DNA of 24,205 nucleotides from Chara braunii (Eukaryota; Streptophyta; Charophyceae; Charales; Characeae): assembly GCA_003427395.1 (NCBI GenBank), contig BFEA01000150.1, positions 1,851,820 to 1,876,024 of the forward strand, given 5' to 3'. The notes beneath the pieces are model-generated. The model searched no databases. It was not told the origin of the DNA and saw only the letters and a list, made by a program, of their open reading frames with translations. Shown piece by piece: positions 20,116 through 24,205 of the stretch. The number at the start of each line of letters is the position of its first letter. Position 1 is the first letter of the stretch. A program made the translations under genes and the position numbers.

Positions 20116-20210
20116 GAACGCCCGGTCATTATAGCCGTATTTGGTCCACTTTTCAGTCTATGTACAGCGATAGTGACCAGGTGTTCTATTCGGGTGAAGA
20201 CGGTAGTGGA
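20116..20210. repeat. Palindromic repeat copy 2 (diverged)
   Basis: The arms 20116-20139 and 20163-20186 pair with about five mismatches, mostly transitions. GGTCATTATA, CGTATTTG, TTTCAGTCTA, TACAGC and TATTCGGG(T)GAAGA are shared with copy 1 in the same order and orientation. The outer left arm is replaced by a T/A run (20101-20115). Confidence 0.75.
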
Positions 20211-20534
20211 GAATACACTGACATAATGTCAAACAATATATTTATGTGATGGCATGCCCACTCTTGGGCTTTTTGTGTTGCACATCCCTGACTTACTGCG
20301 GACACTGAGAGAGGACACACGCCTGGATTGGACTAAATCATGATAGTGTGCCAGGTTCGACGCCCACGACCTGGCCACTGCGTGAGGACGGATTATGTGG
20401 GGTGGGACTCTGGACTGAGCGGCACGGAAGCTTGTGGATATGCTGTTGAAAAGCACCTGGACTTGATGAGTAGGCTGGATACTCACCTCAACCCATGACA
20501 AGTACGCCAATCTGAGTCATCATGGGTTGGTCCG

Positions 20535-20546
20535 CTGGCGGTGGTT

Positions 20547-20592
<46 letters not shown>

Positions 20593-20605
20593 TGACAGTG
20601 GTTTC
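20535..20605 (-). repeat. T41 tract between 14-bp direct repeats
   Basis: CTGGCGGTGGTTTC (20535-20548) and CTGACAGTGGTTTC (20592-20605) agree at 12 of 14 positions and flank 41 T. Same layout as 12600-12641 and 19734-19782. Confidence 0.7.
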
Positions 20606-21105
20606 GCTATTTGCCACTGATGAAATATAGCAGGTGGGACCATGCTGTCAGGTCCTGCTGTGCATTCTTCTATGCTCGGGTTTGTTACTGCAGAGCTGCA
20701 AGGCTATGTCCAGAACACATGGGGCAAAGCCAGGTTTTGGAAGGGGTTGGTCATGACTTGGGTCGAACAATCAGTCAGAAAAAGAAACTGCATGGAAGTC
20801 CAAAAAAAAAGGGAAAAAAAGGAAGTGGCATACTGGCAAAAATAAATAACAAGAAGTATATTGACTTATTAAGAGAATGAGAAAAGTATGGCAGTTGGTA
20901 CACCTGTAATGACCTGCCAAACACATACTGAGACACACAGCTGATTTCTGAGTTTTGCTCATGGAATGTATGCCTTACTGAGTTTCCCGCTTGTTGCTGA
21001 GTTTTCTAAGTCTGTGTGGGTGCGTGCTTGCTGGTCTGCATGCCTGTCTGACTGCCTGTCGGCTCGAGTGTGTGGGTGACCTGCAAGGGCACTTTTTTGT
21101 TCGGA

Positions 21106-21120
21106 CGGCCCGAAGGGCCG
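21106..21120. repeat. CGGCCC-GAA-GGGCCG hairpin
   Basis: Perfect 6-bp GC stem with a GAA loop, just after a T6 run. No gene stands beside it, so a terminator role is unsupported. Confidence 0.6.
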
Positions 21121-21333
21121 GTACTTACTTGTGGCCGTGACGTTGATGGTTGCAGCGGGGAAAACACTCAAGTGGCGGGGAAAGAGGCCGCTACACTTAG
21201 AGCAGCGGAAAGCACTCAAGTATTTGGTAGGCTGGCACCACACCAAATAGAGGTAGATGTACCGGGTACTCGAGGGCGAGCAGAAGAAGACAAAAGTTGG
21301 CATTTTTAGAGGCCCAGTAGTTGTAGGCTATGT

Positions 21334-21917
21334 CTAGGCAGGTACCCGTCCAACCAGTCTGAGTCTAGGGCCTGTACGGGCAATATCAGAGTCTGCAATG
21401 ATGTGTCTCTCCGAAAGGAAGGAGGTACCGGTTGCTTGGAGGCAGCGCGGACTAGGAAGTCGCTCGTGAAGAGACAAGCAGGCCACTATATCTCCAGGAG
21501 GAGCAAGGTGCTCCTCCTCATTATCGGTGTGCAAGTTTGGCGACACACTGGTTGGAGCGCTGGTTGGAGCAGCGCTGCTGGGGAGGAGCAATGGCAGGAG
21601 GAGGAGGAAGACCAGGACTAGGAGGGAGGAGCGCCAGAGGTACTTACCTGGCTATGGTGGATACCATCTTCATCACCTTGGTGGGCGCTGCATCTGAAAG
21701 GCCCCTGTTGGGGTAGAGCTGCACCAAGAACCTCCGAGGAAGAGTCAGGCATGGCGGCCTGAGCTAGAGCAGGCATAGCTGCTTTGTGTTGTCCTTCGCA
21801 CAGCAGGGCGTTGACCTGGTAGTCCGCCATAGCCTCGGCCATGAAGCTTCTAGTTTCTTTGAAAAGAGGAGGAGGAAGAAGGGTGGCCATGGCTATGGTG
21901 GACCTCATGTGATGCCT
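21334..21917 (-). other. Possible spliced exon pair on the minus strand (speculative)
   Basis: On the minus strand, 21916 down to 21648 is open and protein-like (for example MAEAMADYQVNALLCEGQ). It is preceded by a pyrimidine-rich CTTCTGCTGCAG acceptor-like site and followed by CAG-GTAAGT, a consensus 5' splice donor (intron from 21647). A second open stretch follows (about 21590-21334), with an acceptor-like CTCCTCCCCAG ending at 21578, but its phase does not match the first exon if that acceptor is used. No similarity to a known protein was recognised. It could be chance signals in repeat DNA. Confidence 0.2.
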
Positions 21918-21943
21918 GCAGCAGAAGAGGGATTCGGACATTG

Positions 21944-21963
21944 TTTTTTTTTTTTTTTTTTTT
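21944..21963 (-). repeat. T20 tract
   Basis: Twenty T; the sequences on either side do not form a convincing direct repeat. Confidence 0.75.
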
Positions 21964-22479
21964 AACATCCGCTGAGACTGTTACCTGAGATGATATGAGC
22001 ATCATCAGGTACCATACCCCTGCGATGGCTCCTTTCTATTGGTGGGAAGCTGCACCTGCTGGAAAACGGGTCCAGCGTCCCCGAAAGTACATTGCAACGA
22101 GTGTATGATCAAAGAGATAGGAGAGCCTCTTCAGTCCTAGAGGGTCCGCCAGATGCCACTTGTCAGCCAAGCTCCCTACCCATCAAAAATCTATTAGATC
22201 TTAGCAGCATCTTACCCCTTCCTTAAGCCATACCATTGCAAATCAACCAGGGAGAGCTCCGAAGGAGGAAAGAAATCTGGGAAACAATCCGGATGTCTGA
22301 GGGAGTCTCCGGGCTGAAGCGTAAACCAGTTACGGAAAACAAGCTGGAAGTCCCGTTGAAGATGACCCGCTGTTTCTTCCGCCCTGGCCAGCACACCTCA
22401 CCCAATCCCCTCCCTGCAGTTCCCCCAAGCCAGTCCAAATTAAATTTCTGGATATGTTGATTCTGGTTCAGCCATTCAG

Positions 22480-22480
<1 letters not shown>
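21964..22480. other. Non-coding region
   Basis: No gene, RNA or repeat that I can support. Confidence 0.4.

Positions 22481-22540
<60 letters not shown>
22481..22540 (+). repeat. (ATT)20 microsatellite
   Basis: Sixty bases of uninterrupted ATT. Confidence 0.97.
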
Positions 22541-22627
22541 TCTTGTTTGAATAAGAGAGGAGGAGATAAGGAGGACAGTGGTTGGTGAAGAAGAAGGGAA
22601 TTCTAATTGGTCTTTGTTGCTGTACAG

Positions 22628-22687
22628 CTTCTTCTTCTTCTTCTTCTTCTTCTTCTTCTTCTTCTTCTTCTTCTTCTTCTTCTTCTT
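22628..22687 (+). repeat. (CTT)20 microsatellite
   Basis: Sixty bases of uninterrupted CTT, followed by a shorter TTC run at about 22695-22711. ORFs across these tracts are artefacts of the repeats. Confidence 0.97.
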
Positions 22688-22898
22688 TCTTTCATCTTCT
22701 TCTTCTTCTTTCCCTCTGTCTCCTCTCAAGTTCATTCATTTCTTTTCGCAATTGGACGGCAGTGTACTTTCTGATGAATGTGTACTTCGGAATTGGCCAG
22801 GATCATAACACACCCCTGAACTGTTGCTGAAATACAGACCAGGTGCTGAGTTCGAACTCCACTGGAAGCAGATGAGTAAAACACTACAATTCTGAATT

Positions 22899-23040
22899 AC
22901 CTAGGGGGCAGTCGGTTTGATGATGAGAAGACATGCCCTTACACAGGCTTCAGAACCTCTGGCCAAAAAAAAAAGAAAAGAAACAGAAAAGAAAAGAAAG
23001 AAAAAGAAAAAGAAAAAAAGAACTACCTACGGGCCAGTCG
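22899..23040 (+). mobile_element. Short A-tailed retroposon with target-site duplication
   Basis: ACCTAGGGGGCAGTCG (22899-22914) and ACCTACGGGCCAGTCG (23025-23040) form a 16-bp direct repeat with two differences. Between them lie about 50 bp of unique body and about 60 bp of A-rich tail (AAAAG/AAAAAG units). This is the layout of a tiny SINE or 5'-truncated retroposed transcript. I do not recognise the body. A T18 tract (23045-23062) follows directly. Confidence 0.65.
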
Positions 23041-23350
23041 TCACTTTTTTTTTTTTTTTTTTCAAAAGAAAACATCCGGCGTGGGTGTGGGGAAGGCAAG
23101 AAAGGAACAAAGATCATGCTTTGCTAGCACCAGCTCAGCCTGTTAGGTCTACAAGATCCCCAGAAAAGCCTTTATGATTCTGTCGTCGTTTTTTTTTCCC
23201 CCCGGCCCCCTGAAAAAAAAAATCTTACCGTAACTGTGGAAACAAGGCCTTGAACCTCACAACTCAACCCAGTCAGCTACTGGGGCCATTGCCCATGACC
23301 TTGGCTTATTCTATCACTGGTTTGCAAATTTTCTGCGAATGCAAAAGGCT

Positions 23351-23666
23351 GATGGGAGTGTTGTTGTTTTTTTTTTGAAAAAGGATCAATCTTTATTGAT
23401 ATGAAAGTCGGGAACCAGGCCCGGCGTCCCTTACAAGAGTCGCCGCAGCTATGAGCTGAGCGAGGCTCTTCGGCCAGGCAAACCTGATGCCACGACTGTT
23501 TCAGCGACTACCATCCTTCTTCTCACCTTCTGCTCTACCAGTTCTACAGTTTATTTTTTTCTGACGTTACGAGCACCAATCTACAGTAGTCTTCTTCCTT
23601 TGCCAAGTACCGGGTAGAATCAAGCACTCCAGGAGCATGGTCCCATTAGCAGTCGGATAGGAGTGT
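23351..23666 (-). mobile_element. Retroposed 3' end (about 290 bp) on the minus strand, with poly(A) signal
   Basis: GATGGGAGTGT (23351-23361) and GATAGGAGTGT (23656-23666) look like an 11-bp target-site duplication. Read on the minus strand, the enclosed sequence ends with AATAAA (complement of 23392-23397), about 15 bases, then ten A (complement of 23367-23376). It has no ORF of note. This fits a 5'-truncated LINE 3' end or a retroposed mRNA 3' UTR; the wording around AATAAAGATTGAT is like plant LINE tails, but I cannot name the family. Confidence 0.6.
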
Positions 23667-23733
23667 GGCCTATCCAGTGTGACACGGAGAAACAGAGACC
23701 TGCCACCAGAAATCACTGCAGAGTGCTTCCCAG

Positions 23734-23759
23734 CCATCAGATCACGGATGATCTGATGG
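23734..23759. repeat. Perfect 11-bp hairpin with CGGA loop
   Basis: CCATCAGATCA (23734-23744) pairs exactly with 23749-23759 around a four-base loop. No associated gene. Confidence 0.8.
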
Positions 23760-23938
23760 TGGTGGTTGCAACAACAGTGAACAAAGTAACTGCGACATTT
23801 TTTCTGGAATAAACTCTACTTCTGTCAGCAGTGATCATGACACCCTCCATACACTCTGTGAATGAAGGAGGGCTCCACCCAATGAGATAATTGCACAACA
23901 GCAAGTAAAACACTGAAAATCTTCTATCCAGTGGCCTA

Positions 23939-23970
23939 TGGCCGACCCCACCCTCTTTTGGGGTTGGCCA
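23939..23970. repeat. 12-bp hairpin with one G-T pair
   Basis: TGGCCGACCCCA (23939-23950) pairs with TGGGGTTGGCCA (23959-23970), with one wobble and an 8-nt loop. Confidence 0.75.
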
Positions 23971-24205
23971 CACCCCCAACCGATTGAAAAGATTCTGGCG
24001 GGAAGCTTTCTTTGCACAGGCATGCCCAGTGTTAACGAGAGGAGGAGGGGAACAAAGATCTCCTTACTTTTTTGGGCAATACATGTAAAATACTGACCGT
24101 GGGATCACGAGTACTGCACGGCAGAATTTGGGTCACTCAACTGTCCCACAAACTCGTTTCTATCCTATCCCGTTGCTAGTGGGACCATGCTTTTTTTTTT
24201 TTTTT
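23971..24205. other. Non-coding right end, closing with a poly(T) run
   Basis: No gene or repeat other than the terminal poly(T) run. Confidence 0.5.

Larger units (their letters stand above)
20211..21333. other. Non-coding region
   Basis: No gene recognised. It contains the T41 tract with flanking repeats (20535-20605), a 10-bp inverted repeat (20489-20498 with 20520-20529) and a 6-bp GC hairpin (21106-21120). Confidence 0.4.

Noticed and set aside
20352-20375. GGTTCGACGCC, a B-box-like motif
   Set aside because: No A box or foldable tRNA upstream.
22223-22735. ORF on the minus strand with long poly-Lys and poly-Asn runs
   Set aside because: The runs are simply translations of the CTT and ATT microsatellites; the rest has no protein-like features.
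22855-22880. GAGTTCGAACTCC, a B-box-like palindrome
   Set aside because: The T stem does not form and no A box is found at the expected distance.
23246-23279. A-box-like TAGCTGACTGGG and B-box-like GAGGTTCAAGGCC on the minus strand
   Set aside because: Only nine bases separate the two boxes, too close for a tRNA or Pol III promoter, and no cloverleaf folds.
1-24205. CRISPR array, bacterial operon or prophage content
   Set aside because: No regular spaced repeats and no bacterial gene organisation; everything recognisable is eukaryotic mobile DNA.

Overview
The window looks like a repeat-rich eukaryotic nuclear genome. I find no intact host gene in it. A chromodomain-bearing Ty3/gypsy element, an L1-type LINE, a plant-like U6 snRNA sequence and degenerate TTTAGGG-like motifs near the left end suggest a plant or streptophyte alga. 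A Chara-like charophyte is my guess, but the sequence alone does not prove it. Both ends of the window are poly(T) runs, so it may be one contig broken at homopolymers.

Layout. 1-527: AT-rich, then GC-rich leader with no gene. 528-6951: a decayed Ty3/gypsy chromovirus in the order gag (with zinc knuckle), protease, reverse transcriptase, RNase H, integrase, chromodomain, with stops and frame changes. 6952-8660: non-coding, probably 3' sequence of that element, with ~36-bp and ~90-bp tandem repeats and a perfect 13-bp hairpin. 8664-9510: an inverted-repeat element with two 209-bp arms around a 290-bp spacer. A third, direct, more diverged copy of the arm lies at 9596-9983. 10800-11307: a tRNA-headed SINE-like insertion flanked by an 18-bp target-site duplication. 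13188-about 19355: an L1-type LINE whose 5' end is joined to an almost complete U6 snRNA sequence. It has an ORF1 broken by a 118-bp tandem duplication and an ORF2 (AP-type endonuclease, RT, C-terminal zinc-finger-like region) with stops at several tryptophan positions.

19304-24205: no firm gene. This part holds two homologous palindromic repeats (19304-19420 and about 20116-20210), poly(A)/poly(T) tracts flanked by short direct repeats, two 60-bp trinucleotide microsatellites, two short A-tailed retroposons with target-site duplications, several perfect hairpins and one speculative spliced exon on the minus strand.

How the parts relate. The A-tailed insertions, the SINE and the U6-LINE chimera all fit target-primed reverse transcription by LINE machinery acting in trans or switching template. 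The most unusual items are the U6-LINE junction, the SINE-like family, the palindromic repeat pair, and the poly(A)-only insertions between direct repeats.
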